The translations under genes were made by a program, and so were the position numbers. Shown here one piece after another: positions 46,911-55,310 of a stretch of 64,000 bases of DNA; within the stretch, counting starts at the first letter, position 1; each line of letters starts with the position of its first letter. The stretch is from Lentisphaerota bacterium (GTDB lineage: Bacteria > Verrucomicrobiota > Kiritimatiellia > UBA8416 > JAIOPI01). The DNA is taken from positions 186,001 to 250,000 of the forward strand of contig JAIOPI010000033.1 in the NCBI GenBank assembly GCA_021413965.1, written 5' to 3'. The notes under the pieces were generated by a model. It worked only from the letters and a program-made list of their open reading frames with translations. It had not been told where the DNA came from and did not search any database.

Positions 46911-46971
46911 CAAGATACCGGGGCCACCTTGCCGGCACCTGACCGCCACATTGCCTTTTGGCAACGTTACA
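46911..46971 (-). promoter_or_regulatory. Promoter/operator element copy A upstream of the LTD gene
   Basis: Minus strand gtaACGTTGCC-aaaa-GGCAATGTggcggtcaggtgccggcaaggtggccccggTATCTT; matches copy B; overlaps the TAA stop of the upstream methyltransferase gene. Confidence 0.6.
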
Positions 46972-47461
46972 GCCAGCGGCGCACGCGACGGCGATACGCG
47001 TCGAATTCGGTGCCAAACGTCGCCGCAAGCAGGCGCTCTTCGCGCGGCACGTAGCCGCGGTCGAGAATGAGGAGGAAGGCAACCGGGGCCAGCAGCATGA
47101 CCGGGGCGCGCGACCACAGCGCCAGTCCGCACAGCGTCCAGGCCACGGCAACGTACATCGGATTGCGGCTGAAGCGATACGGACCGCTCACCACGAGGGC
47201 GCTCGGCTGGCCAAACGGGTGATGCGTGGTCCCACGCCGGTGAAAGAGCCCCACCGCCCAGGCCCCCAGCAGCAGCCCCGTCCCCACCATCCCGGCCCCC
47301 ACCCCGCGCGCCAGCGGTACGAGGCGCGGCTGGCCCGACCAGAGAGCACTCAGGCCCCACGCGCCCAGCAGGCACAACAGCGCCACGACCGGCGGGCGGG
47401 GACGCCAGCCACGGTGCCCGGACCTCGCGTGCTCGCCCACGTCAGCCGATTGATCCGCCAT
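46967..47461 (-). CDS. Isoprenylcysteine carboxylmethyltransferase (ICMT/PEMT-like) family membrane protein
   Basis: ATG at 47461 in ORF 46967..47635; SALVVSGPYRFSRNPMYVAVAWTLCGLALW...DRGYVPREERLLAATFGTEFDAYRRRVRRWL is the ICMT/DUF1295-type signature. Confidence 0.88.
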   Translation of the reverse strand: MADQSADVGEHARSGHRGWRPRPPVVALLCLLGAWGLSALWSGQPRLVPLARGVGAGMVGTGLLLGAWAVGLFHRRGTTHHPFGQPSALVVSGPYRFSRNPMYVAVAWTLCGLALWSRAPVMLLAPVAFLLILDRGYVPREERLLAATFGTEFDAYRRRVRRWL

Positions 47462-47516
47462 TATCGCCTCCCCGTCCGTGTTCGCCTTCCGCTCCCGGCA
47501 AGGAGGAGACAGGCCC

Positions 47517-48422
47517 CTAGGCGCGCTCCACCTGGTACGCGCGACGGCCGCGCACCATGAACCCGAGCTGGTTCTCCTTCTTGGCCTCGGCGATCCGCTG
47601 CTCCGCGACCTTGCGATTCTCCGTGCCCGTGGCATTGATCACCACGAAGTCATCCGCGCGGCGGTAGCGGTGAATGAACACCGGCCTTGCCTCCGTCGAA
47701 TGGTTCTCCGGCGAACCGTGAATGGTATTCACGTGGAAGAAGATGGCGTCGCCCGCGCGCCCCTCGATGGGGACAGCCTTGTCGAAAGACCAGATACTCG
47801 GATCCAGCCCGAGATGCGAGAACGTGTCGACATGGCGCAGCAGGCCCAGCTTGTGAGATCCCGGAACCACGTGCAGCGCCCCGCGCTGGACATTCGTATC
47901 CACGGCGTAGCTCAGGATGCCGCACGGGCCCTCATACTTGTGCTCGAAATACGAGGCGTCCTGGTGCAGCAGCTTGGGATGCCCGCCACAGGGCTCCTTG
48001 TACAGGCACTGCCCGTTCAAGAAGAGCTCGATATCCGGCCCCAGGATCGCTTCCACCAGGTCCAGCACCTGCGGATCGAGAGCGGAACGGAAGAACGCCG
48101 AGCTATGCATGTAGCCGCACGCCAGCACCATGATCTGCTTGTCGCGCGCAAACCCCGCCGGCGCCGGCAGCCAGAGCGTTCCGTCCGGCGTATGCCAGCC
48201 TTCCTTGATCTGCTTCGCCTGCCCCACCAGGCTGATGGCCGTCTTCGCCGCCGCCGCGATGTCCCGCGTGATGGCCGGAACATGCGCCTGCATCAGCCCC
48301 CGCACCACCAAGGCGCCGTACTCGCGATAGATCGCGGCGGCGCGCGAAACATCGATCCCGGCCGCCTGCACCTCAAGTTCCCGCACCCCGACGCGCGGCA
48401 GTTCCTGCGTAGCGTTCGTCAT
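47517..48422 (-). CDS. Phytanoyl-CoA dioxygenase (PhyH) family protein
   Basis: MTNATQELPRVGVRELEVQAAGIDVSRAAAIYREYGALVVRG...PKLLHQDASYFEHKYEGPCGILSYAVDTNVQRGALHVVPGSHKLG...FHVNTIHGSPENHS. Confidence 0.92.
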   Translation of the reverse strand: MTNATQELPRVGVRELEVQAAGIDVSRAAAIYREYGALVVRGLMQAHVPAITRDIAAAAKTAISLVGQAKQIKEGWHTPDGTLWLPAPAGFARDKQIMVLACGYMHSSAFFRSALDPQVLDLVEAILGPDIELFLNGQCLYKEPCGGHPKLLHQDASYFEHKYEGPCGILSYAVDTNVQRGALHVVPGSHKLGLLRHVDTFSHLGLDPSIWSFDKAVPIEGRAGDAIFFHVNTIHGSPENHSTEARPVFIHRYRRADDFVVINATGTENRKVAEQRIAEAKKENQLGFMVRGRRAYQVERA

Positions 48423-48532
48423 GTCACCCCTCCCGGCCGCCTCCGCGGCCATTTACCCGGATGTCCGGAGCATACCCGACGGCCGCAATTCCTGCTATCG
48501 CCGGGGCCGCGCTTGTTGTATCTTTTTCCGTC

Positions 48533-49351
48533 ATGAGCACGGAACGACCAGACGCCTATCGCGGCGACAATCTGCGCGATCAGCTCTTCGTCAAGGTCTT
48601 CACCGTGGCGCGCACGAGCATCGGGCGCACCTGGAACACCCGCGACGTCTGCAGCGGGTACTGGCGCCTGTATCGCAACGATAGGGCTGGTGCCTGGCTG
48701 GAACTGGCCGATGGCGCCTCCTACAGCCTCACCCCGCGGCGCGTGCACCTGGTGCCGGCCTGGGTGCGATTCTCCTGTCGCAACTCGCGGCCGATTGACC
48801 ATCGATACGTGCACTTCGACCTGATCGGGCTGACCGCATCCACGGTGCAACGGCTATTCACAAAACCGTTGATGGTGCCCGAGGATGCGCCCGCCGCCGC
48901 GCTGGCCGCGGCACTGGACGGGCGGGACCGTCCGGATGTGGCGGCCTGCCGGGGCAAGGCCGCCGTGCTTGCCGCGCTCGCCGCCGTGCTTGCACGCCTG
49001 CCGGCGGCGGACGCCATGCGGCTGGCCAGCCCTGGCCCGGTGGCGCCAGCCGTGCGCCACATTGAGGAGCAGCTCGGCGCGCGACTCGACAACGGCAAAC
49101 TCGCCGCGCGCTGCCATTTCAGCGAGGACCACTTCGTGCGGATCTTCCGGCAACGCCTCGGAACCACGCCCGCCCAGTACATCCTGGAGCGCCGTGTCGC
49201 CGCGGCCACCCAGGCGCTGGCCTTTGGCGTCGACAGCATCGAGCAGATCGCCGAACGCCTCGGGTTCGCGAACCGCTTCCACCTCACGCGCATGTTCACC
49301 CGTCGCATGGGCATCCCCCCCGCCGCCTTCAGACGCCAGGTGCAGGTGTGA
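48533..49351 (+). CDS. AraC-family transcriptional regulator
   Basis: C-terminal double HTH: RHIEEQLGARLDNGKLAARCHFSEDHFVRIFRQRLGTTPAQYILERRVAAATQALAFGVDSIEQIAERLGFANRFHLTRMFTRRMGIPPAAFRR. Confidence 0.95.
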   Translation: MSTERPDAYRGDNLRDQLFVKVFTVARTSIGRTWNTRDVCSGYWRLYRNDRAGAWLELADGASYSLTPRRVHLVPAWVRFSCRNSRPIDHRYVHFDLIGLTASTVQRLFTKPLMVPEDAPAAALAAALDGRDRPDVAACRGKAAVLAALAAVLARLPAADAMRLASPGPVAPAVRHIEEQLGARLDNGKLAARCHFSEDHFVRIFRQRLGTTPAQYILERRVAAATQALAFGVDSIEQIAERLGFANRFHLTRMFTRRMGIPPAAFRRQVQV

Positions 49352-49483
49352 GGGCGTCAAACGCCACACGGCGGCGCGACGCCCCCCTGGCTTCACCCGC
49401 TCGTACCGGAGGGGATCCGTCCCCCGGGGATGACATTCCTATTGACGTGGCGGTCGGGGTTTGCGAACGGAAGAGGCTTTCCC

Positions 49484-51301
49484 ATGACCGGTTTGTCCAA
49501 AACGCCCGACGCCGACATGCCCGTGCACCATTACACGGCCCGCGAGGTCTTCGCGCGGCTGGCCCCCTTGCTCCGCCCCCACCGCGCCCGCTGCCTGCTG
49601 GCCGCCGCACTGGTCTCCGCCGTCGGGCTCGCCGTGTCCCTCGCCCCCCTCTTTCCAAAGTACGTCATTGACCGCGCCATTCCCGCGGGCAGCGCGCGAT
49701 TGGCCCTGATCGCGGCCGCCGCCTTTCTGGCCGTGCAGTTTGCGCGCATGGTGCTGTGGTACGCCGCCATGCGGCAGGTCTACCACGTGCAGCAGCGGAT
49801 GGTCTTCGAGCTGCGCTCCCTGGCGTTTGGCCATCTCCAGCGCCTCTGCCTGCGCTTCCACCACCAGTACCCGTCCGGCTTTCTCTACGAACGCGTGTTC
49901 GGCAATTCCATCAACAACCTCGCGACGTTCCTGCAGCAGATATTCCAGCACCTTGCCACCTATGTGGTGGGCTTGATCTTCAGCCTCGGATTCTGCCTGT
50001 ACCTCAGCCCCCTGCTGACCGTCGTGGTCCTGCTCGGCGCCGGCGGCTACGCCATCGCGGCCAAAGCCCTGTCGCGCCGGATCTACGCCAAGACCCGCCG
50101 GGCCAGCGAGATGTCCATGCGCTTCACACAGCTCACCCTGGACAAACTGCGCGGCCACAAGACGATCCAGGCGTTCGCCATGGAGGATCGCGTGCAGGAT
50201 GAGTTCGAAGAACAGGCCTGGCCGCTGATGATGCGCTGGCTCGACGCCATTCTCGAATCCATGAAGCTGGGGTTCATCAGCGAGGGGCTCAGCTATGTGC
50301 TGACCGCCGTGGTCGTGGCGGGCGGCGCCTGCCTGGTGATGGCCGGTCACCGGCCGCTGGGCACCTTGGTCGCCTTCATGGGGTACCAGGGCACCTTGAT
50401 CGGCATGATGCAGGTCCTGACGAATTTCTACGGCCAGTTCGCCAGCGCGCGCGCCTCCTTCGATCAGCTGTTCACGATCCTCGACACCCCGTCCACCGTG
50501 CTGGACAAGCCCGGTGCCGCGATGCCCCAGCACCTCGCCGGCCGGCTCGAGTTCCGAAATGTCACGTTCGCCTACGCGGACACACCGGTGATCCGCGACC
50601 TGACGGCCTCCATTCCGCCCGGGCAGGTTGTCGCGCTCGTCGGCCGCAGCGGCAGCGGCAAGACCACCCTGACCAACCTGATCATGCGTTTCTACGACCC
50701 GGCCTCTGGCACCATCAGCCTCGACGACACCAACATCCGCGACCTGCCCCTGCGCGCCTACCGCTCGCACTTTGCCGTCGTGCTGCAGGATCCCTACCTG
50801 TTCAACACCACGATCGCCCAGAATCTCCAGTACACCCGCCCCGGCGTGACGGATGCCGAAATGGTGGATGCGCTGAAGAAAGCCCACGCCTGGGAATTCG
50901 TCTCGCAGTTTCCGGACGGCCTGCAGCATCCCGTCGGCGAGGGCGGCTCGCAACTATCGGGCGGTCAGCGCCAGCGGCTCGCCCTGGCCCGCTGCATCCT
51001 CGTGCCCAGCCGCTTCATCATCCTCGACGAGGCCACCTCGGCCCTGGACGCGGAGTCGGAACTGCTGATTCAGCAGGCCCTGGTGCCGGCCTTTGAGGGG
51101 CGCACCGCCATCATCATCGCCCACCGGCTCAGCACCTTGCGGTTTGCCCAGCGCATCCTTGTGCTGGATGACGGGCGCCTGGTGGAGGACGGGACCTTCG
51201 AGGACCTGCTCGCGCGCCGCGGCTTGTTCCACCGCCTCCACAGCATCGCCACCTCCACCAACGCCCATACGCTCAAGCTGGAAGAAGCCGGTTTCGCCTG
51301 A
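49484..51301 (+). CDS. ABC transporter, fused permease/ATPase (exporter)
   Basis: ORF 49430..51301; Walker A GRSGSGKTTL, LSGGQRQRLALARC, Walker B FIILDEATSALD. Confidence 0.95.
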   Translation: MTGLSKTPDADMPVHHYTAREVFARLAPLLRPHRARCLLAAALVSAVGLAVSLAPLFPKYVIDRAIPAGSARLALIAAAAFLAVQFARMVLWYAAMRQVYHVQQRMVFELRSLAFGHLQRLCLRFHHQYPSGFLYERVFGNSINNLATFLQQIFQHLATYVVGLIFSLGFCLYLSPLLTVVVLLGAGGYAIAAKALSRRIYAKTRRASEMSMRFTQLTLDKLRGHKTIQAFAMEDRVQDEFEEQAWPLMMRWLDAILESMKLGFISEGLSYVLTAVVVAGGACLVMAGHRPLGTLVAFMGYQGTLIGMMQVLTNFYGQFASARASFDQLFTILDTPSTVLDKPGAAMPQHLAGRLEFRNVTFAYADTPVIRDLTASIPPGQVVALVGRSGSGKTTLTNLIMRFYDPASGTISLDDTNIRDLPLRAYRSHFAVVLQDPYLFNTTIAQNLQYTRPGVTDAEMVDALKKAHAWEFVSQFPDGLQHPVGEGGSQLSGGQRQRLALARCILVPSRFIILDEATSALDAESELLIQQALVPAFEGRTAIIIAHRLSTLRFAQRILVLDDGRLVEDGTFEDLLARRGLFHRLHSIATSTNAHTLKLEEAGFA

Positions 51302-51346
51302 GTGCCGGCGCACGCGCCGAAGGCCCCCTGCGTCTTCGGCGGGCGG

Positions 51347-52087
51347 CTAGGGCGCCCATTCGATCCGGCTGAGCACGCACTCCATCTGCTTGACCACCAG
51401 CGTGAGGCGCGCCACGACGGGGGCACGGCGGGAGGGATCCACCACGACCAGGGCGGGCGCTGCGTTCATCCGGCCCTCGACACCCTCCGGCCCCAGGGCC
51501 AGCGCGACCGTGCAGGGCGGCGGCTCCTGAATGCGCCAGGCCGTCGTGCCCTCCCCGTCGTCAGCACCAATCGTGTCCACGGTCGCGAAATGCGGTCCGT
51601 TGGTCTCCATGGACAACACCGGATAGCCCGGCACGGATTTGGTCAGGGCCGTGCGGTAGTGGCCGCCCGCCAGCGTGAGGGCGTAGAGGGGTGTTCCGTC
51701 AGAGGCTTCTGCCACGAGCGAAAGGCTGCCGTTGGCAGGGTAGAGCACCAGCGGTGTGAAGGTCACGCGCCACACCCCGGATGTCGCCCCGGCGATGCTG
51801 CGGCTCAGGGTCACGCTCTCGTCATCACGCGCCTCCACGTACAGGCCGGGCAACTCGGCAACATAGAACACGCCCACCGCATCGGCGGGCGGCACGTTGC
51901 CATATTCGTCAGCCGGCACTTGCGTCGTGCAGGTGATCGCGTAGTCTGACCGCGTGTCGCGCTCAAAGGCATCCACGAAGCCATCCCGGCCCGCGGCTGG
52001 CCGGGGCTCCGCAGCTGGCACCCCGCCGGCCAGCAACACCAGCCACACCGTCAGGGCGAAACATCCTTTCCACGGCACGTGATTCAT
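51347..52087 (-). CDS. Secreted protein of unknown function
   Basis: MNHVPWKGCFALTVWLVLLAGGVPAAEPRP signal; beta-rich remainder; ATG overlaps upstream gene stop (ATGA). Confidence 0.75.
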   Translation of the reverse strand: MNHVPWKGCFALTVWLVLLAGGVPAAEPRPAAGRDGFVDAFERDTRSDYAITCTTQVPADEYGNVPPADAVGVFYVAELPGLYVEARDDESVTLSRSIAGATSGVWRVTFTPLVLYPANGSLSLVAEASDGTPLYALTLAGGHYRTALTKSVPGYPVLSMETNGPHFATVDTIGADDGEGTTAWRIQEPPPCTVALALGPEGVEGRMNAAPALVVVDPSRRAPVVARLTLVVKQMECVLSRIEWAP

Positions 52088-55000
52088 GGCCGCACCCCGT
52101 CCGCGGTCTCGCTCCATTCAGCTGCCATCAGAACCTCCACGACGGCGGCCCGGACGAGCGCCGGGTCCACGCGGCTCCAGGATGGATCATCCCGCTCGGG
52201 ATGCAACGCCGCATTCAGAGAGCGCACCAGGGCACCCGCTCGCGCGCGGCCATCGGGATCACGCCGCGCAAGGGACTCGAGCAGGCGCAGGTAGCGGAGG
52301 TCATCAACGCCCAGGCGGACGCACTCCCAAGCGGGATACGGCACGGTGCCGTCAGGCCCGACCGTCGCACACAGTCTTCCCGGGTACGTCCAGAGGCTTT
52401 GCCCGAATTCACCGCTGCGCCACGTGTACGCCCCAAACTTCGCCCGCAGCGAAAACCCATCGCCCAGCGGGTGGCGCGGTCCGCCATAGCTGGCCACGCG
52501 CGCGCCCCTATTCATGGCATCCTCGGCCTGATCGATGCGCGGCGCTCCGCCAAAGACCCACAGATCCACATCATCGCCCAGCGCGTCGAAATCCTCTTCC
52601 GAGCCGGTCATGGCCGTGTACGCGCCCGGGACCTCTTTCGCTTTTGCGTACAGCAACGCCGCCATCCGGTTTCTCGCGACGCCATCCTGGCTGGTGTCGC
52701 GCAGCGTGGGCTCATCCACCAGGTACAGCGCCGAGCGGCCGGGCGCCCGCTGCTCCAATTCGTACGCCAGCCGCTGAACGCGCTTCGGATGATAGTACGC
52801 GCGAAAATTCACCCACGGGGCGGTCCACTTGCGCTTGTTGACCGACAGCGGATTCCCGACGAAGAAAAACTCCCGTGGATAGCGCAAGCCGCCGCTCGCC
52901 GCCAGGGCCATCCCCGCCGTGAGAAGGCTCACGTCGGGCAATCCCGACTCACCCTCGCGATAGCGAAGCTCCGGCGTCGGGCAGGCCGCGTTCATGCCGT
53001 GCGCGGCCATGTCGCGATACACAACGCCGGCCGTCTGGATGGCCGACGGATCCTCCCTCAGCACGTCCGCCGTCAGCTCGCCCGAATACAGAATGTGCAT
53101 GGGTTCATCGAGGTCCGGCAGCGTGAAGGGAAGCACCGTAAGCTTCAGCGGCAGACTTACGCTGTCGCCGTCAGCGTCCACGGTTAGGGAGTTCGTGTAG
53201 AGGCCTGGCGGCGTTCCCGCCGGAACACGCGCGGTCAGCCAGAAGGCGCGGCTGTAACCGGCTGGCAGCCACCGCAGCGCGTCCCCCTCCACAAGGACCG
53301 CTTGCCCCTCCCGGTCGTCCAGCACGTAGAGCGTGGGCGCCATCGGGAGCCCCTTGGGCGGCCGAAGGTGCACCTGCACCAGATCCCGGCGTGCATGCAC
53401 GCCGATCTGAATGCAAATGGCCTCATCGCCAGCCACCATCACGTCCACCCGCTCCCGGGCATCGGTCATCTCGGGCCGGGCCGTGTTTGTCACCACGAGT
53501 TCCGGGCGGCGTATGAAGAGCGAGAAGGCCGCGTCGGGTGCGGGCAGGGGCTCATCCGCCGGCGCCTGCGGTCCGCCGTCGAACCGCGTCTCGCGAGACG
53601 TCCCCGTGTCCCGCACGCCCAGCGCGGATGCAAGCGAGGCATCCGGCAGGTCGCGCAGTGATTGCCGTAGCGCCATGGCCGCGTGTGGATCCGCCGCCAA
53701 CACCCGCGCCGCCGCCATGCGCACGAGGGGTGAAGGATCGTCGCGAACCGCGCGTGCCGCCGGCGACGTGCGGCCGAGTTGACCGAGCGCCCGCAAGGCG
53801 TCGTAACGCACGGCCGCATCCGGAGACTGTTCGGCTATGGCCTCCAGGGCGTCGCCCGCATCCGCGCAACCCAATTGTCCCGCGGTACGTACGACGGCCT
53901 GCACGGCGCGGCCGCCGAGTGTGCCCGGCCGTCCCCATCCCCGCACCACCGCCGTCACGCCATCCGTGGCGTCCGGCCCTCCGAGCACGGACAGCGCCTT
54001 CCCGGCTTCCCACGCATCGGCACCGTTCGCCAAGGCCGCCACCAGTGCCGGCACCGCCTCCCGCGCCTGGAGGACCGTCAGCGCGCGGATCGCATTGACG
54101 CCTGCGGCGGGGTCGGTGACGCGGCGCGTGAGCGCGGCCACCACGGCCGCCCGGTTCGTCTGGGCGCGCGCCAAGGCCCTGGCCGCGTTCAGCCGCACCA
54201 TCGGATAGGCATCGTCAAGGGCGACCAGCAGGTCGGCCTCGCATCCCGCCCATGAAAGATCGGCCAAGGCTTCCGCGGCAAAATGACGCACGTAGTGATC
54301 GTCGTCGTGCAAGAGGGGGGCGACGATGGAAGCGGCCGCGGCGTCCCCTTGCGAACCGATCACGGCGCAGCCCAGACGGCGCGCGTTGGCAGACCCGGAG
54401 GTCAGCGCCTCCGCCAGTGCCGGCCGAATCACAGCCGCGTCCATGCGCATCAGGGCCTCGGTGCACAAGTAGGCGCTGCGCGGGGTGGACAGGCCGCCGA
54501 CCAGAACCCGCGCCGCCTCCAGCGTGCCGGCCTGCGCCAGTCGGTCGGCGGTTTCTTCAATCCATTGGGCGGGGTTGTCCTGCAGCGCGGCCGCGTAGGC
54601 CTGCGCGTTGGTGGCGATGTCCCGACGCAGGGCGTCGAGCGGCTGTCGCCAGGCCGCCAACTGGAGCGCATCGATGTACAGCAGCATGGCCGCCGGGGCC
54701 TCGTCCCGCCCCTCGACCGGCGCGCCGCGCACGCGCGGCGGGTTCAACGAGATCATCACCTTGCGCAGCCGGGCCGGGTCCACGCCGTTCTGGCGCAGGG
54801 TGGCCACGGGGATGTCCACCCAGCGCCCGGACTGCGGCCCGACAAACAGCTTGCGCGGGGCGACGGCATGCCCGTCGGCGTCGTGCAGCGCGAAGCCAAG
54901 CTGGGCGCGTCGGGCCCCGGGGTTGTTGGCCCAGAAGCGCACGACATCCCAGCCGGACGCGTCAAGCATCGACTCCGGCGGCAGCCAGGCCTTGAAAAGG

Positions 55001-55299
55001 CCGCGACCGGAAGCCGCGCGAACCAGGGCGCACGCGCTCCCCTCGCGCACGTGCTCCCCCGCCAGGCGCACATCGCGCCAGTCCTGGGTTCGGAAGAACG
55101 CCGCGATGTCGGCAGGCGATTCGAACCCACACAGCGTTCTGGTTTCGAGCACCGGCGCAGGACCGGGCCGTCCCGCCGCAGCGCTTCCCGTCACCACCGC
55201 CAGCAGCAGGCCGGAAGGCAGGGCCAGCAGGCGCCGCACACGCCGAGTGATCGTCATGGAATTCGTATAGAGCGGGGGCGCAGGGAGGTCAACGGACAT
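52084..55299 (-). CDS. Secreted multidomain protein: N-terminal beta-sandwich, HEAT-like repeats, C-terminal DUF4091/GH123-like domain
   Basis: Frame of ORF 52084..55860; start 55299 (MSVDLPAPP) or 55257 (MTITRRVRRLLALPSGLLLAVVTGSAAAG signal). HEAT-like units (PLLHDDDHYVRHFAAEALADLSWAGCEADLLVALDDAYPMVRLNAARALARA); C-term LYLVDEPTLRD...LWVFGGAPRIDQAE...CVRLGVDDLRYLRLLESLA. Confidence 0.8.
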   Translation of the reverse strand: MSVDLPAPPLYTNSMTITRRVRRLLALPSGLLLAVVTGSAAAGRPGPAPVLETRTLCGFESPADIAAFFRTQDWRDVRLAGEHVREGSACALVRAASGRGLFKAWLPPESMLDASGWDVVRFWANNPGARRAQLGFALHDADGHAVAPRKLFVGPQSGRWVDIPVATLRQNGVDPARLRKVMISLNPPRVRGAPVEGRDEAPAAMLLYIDALQLAAWRQPLDALRRDIATNAQAYAAALQDNPAQWIEETADRLAQAGTLEAARVLVGGLSTPRSAYLCTEALMRMDAAVIRPALAEALTSGSANARRLGCAVIGSQGDAAAASIVAPLLHDDDHYVRHFAAEALADLSWAGCEADLLVALDDAYPMVRLNAARALARAQTNRAAVVAALTRRVTDPAAGVNAIRALTVLQAREAVPALVAALANGADAWEAGKALSVLGGPDATDGVTAVVRGWGRPGTLGGRAVQAVVRTAGQLGCADAGDALEAIAEQSPDAAVRYDALRALGQLGRTSPAARAVRDDPSPLVRMAAARVLAADPHAAMALRQSLRDLPDASLASALGVRDTGTSRETRFDGGPQAPADEPLPAPDAAFSLFIRRPELVVTNTARPEMTDARERVDVMVAGDEAICIQIGVHARRDLVQVHLRPPKGLPMAPTLYVLDDREGQAVLVEGDALRWLPAGYSRAFWLTARVPAGTPPGLYTNSLTVDADGDSVSLPLKLTVLPFTLPDLDEPMHILYSGELTADVLREDPSAIQTAGVVYRDMAAHGMNAACPTPELRYREGESGLPDVSLLTAGMALAASGGLRYPREFFFVGNPLSVNKRKWTAPWVNFRAYYHPKRVQRLAYELEQRAPGRSALYLVDEPTLRDTSQDGVARNRMAALLYAKAKEVPGAYTAMTGSEEDFDALGDDVDLWVFGGAPRIDQAEDAMNRGARVASYGGPRHPLGDGFSLRAKFGAYTWRSGEFGQSLWTYPGRLCATVGPDGTVPYPAWECVRLGVDDLRYLRLLESLARRDPDGRARAGALVRSLNAALHPERDDPSWSRVDPALVRAAVVEVLMAAEWSETADGVRP

Positions 55300-55310
55300 T
55301 GCGGATTCTT

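Noticed and set aside
46902-47375. Apparent shared peptide LAVTLPxGxVAV in reverse/overlapping ORFs near 41940 and 46960
   Set aside because: The peptide similarity comes from translating the shared intergenic dyad element; the frames run out of or across real genes, so a DNA-level regulatory element is the better explanation.
55108-55135. tRNA T-arm-like string (minus strand tgtgtgggttcgaatcgcc)
   Set aside because: Lies inside the HEAT/DUF4091 coding sequence (TLCGFESPAD) and no acceptor/anticodon stems could be assembled.
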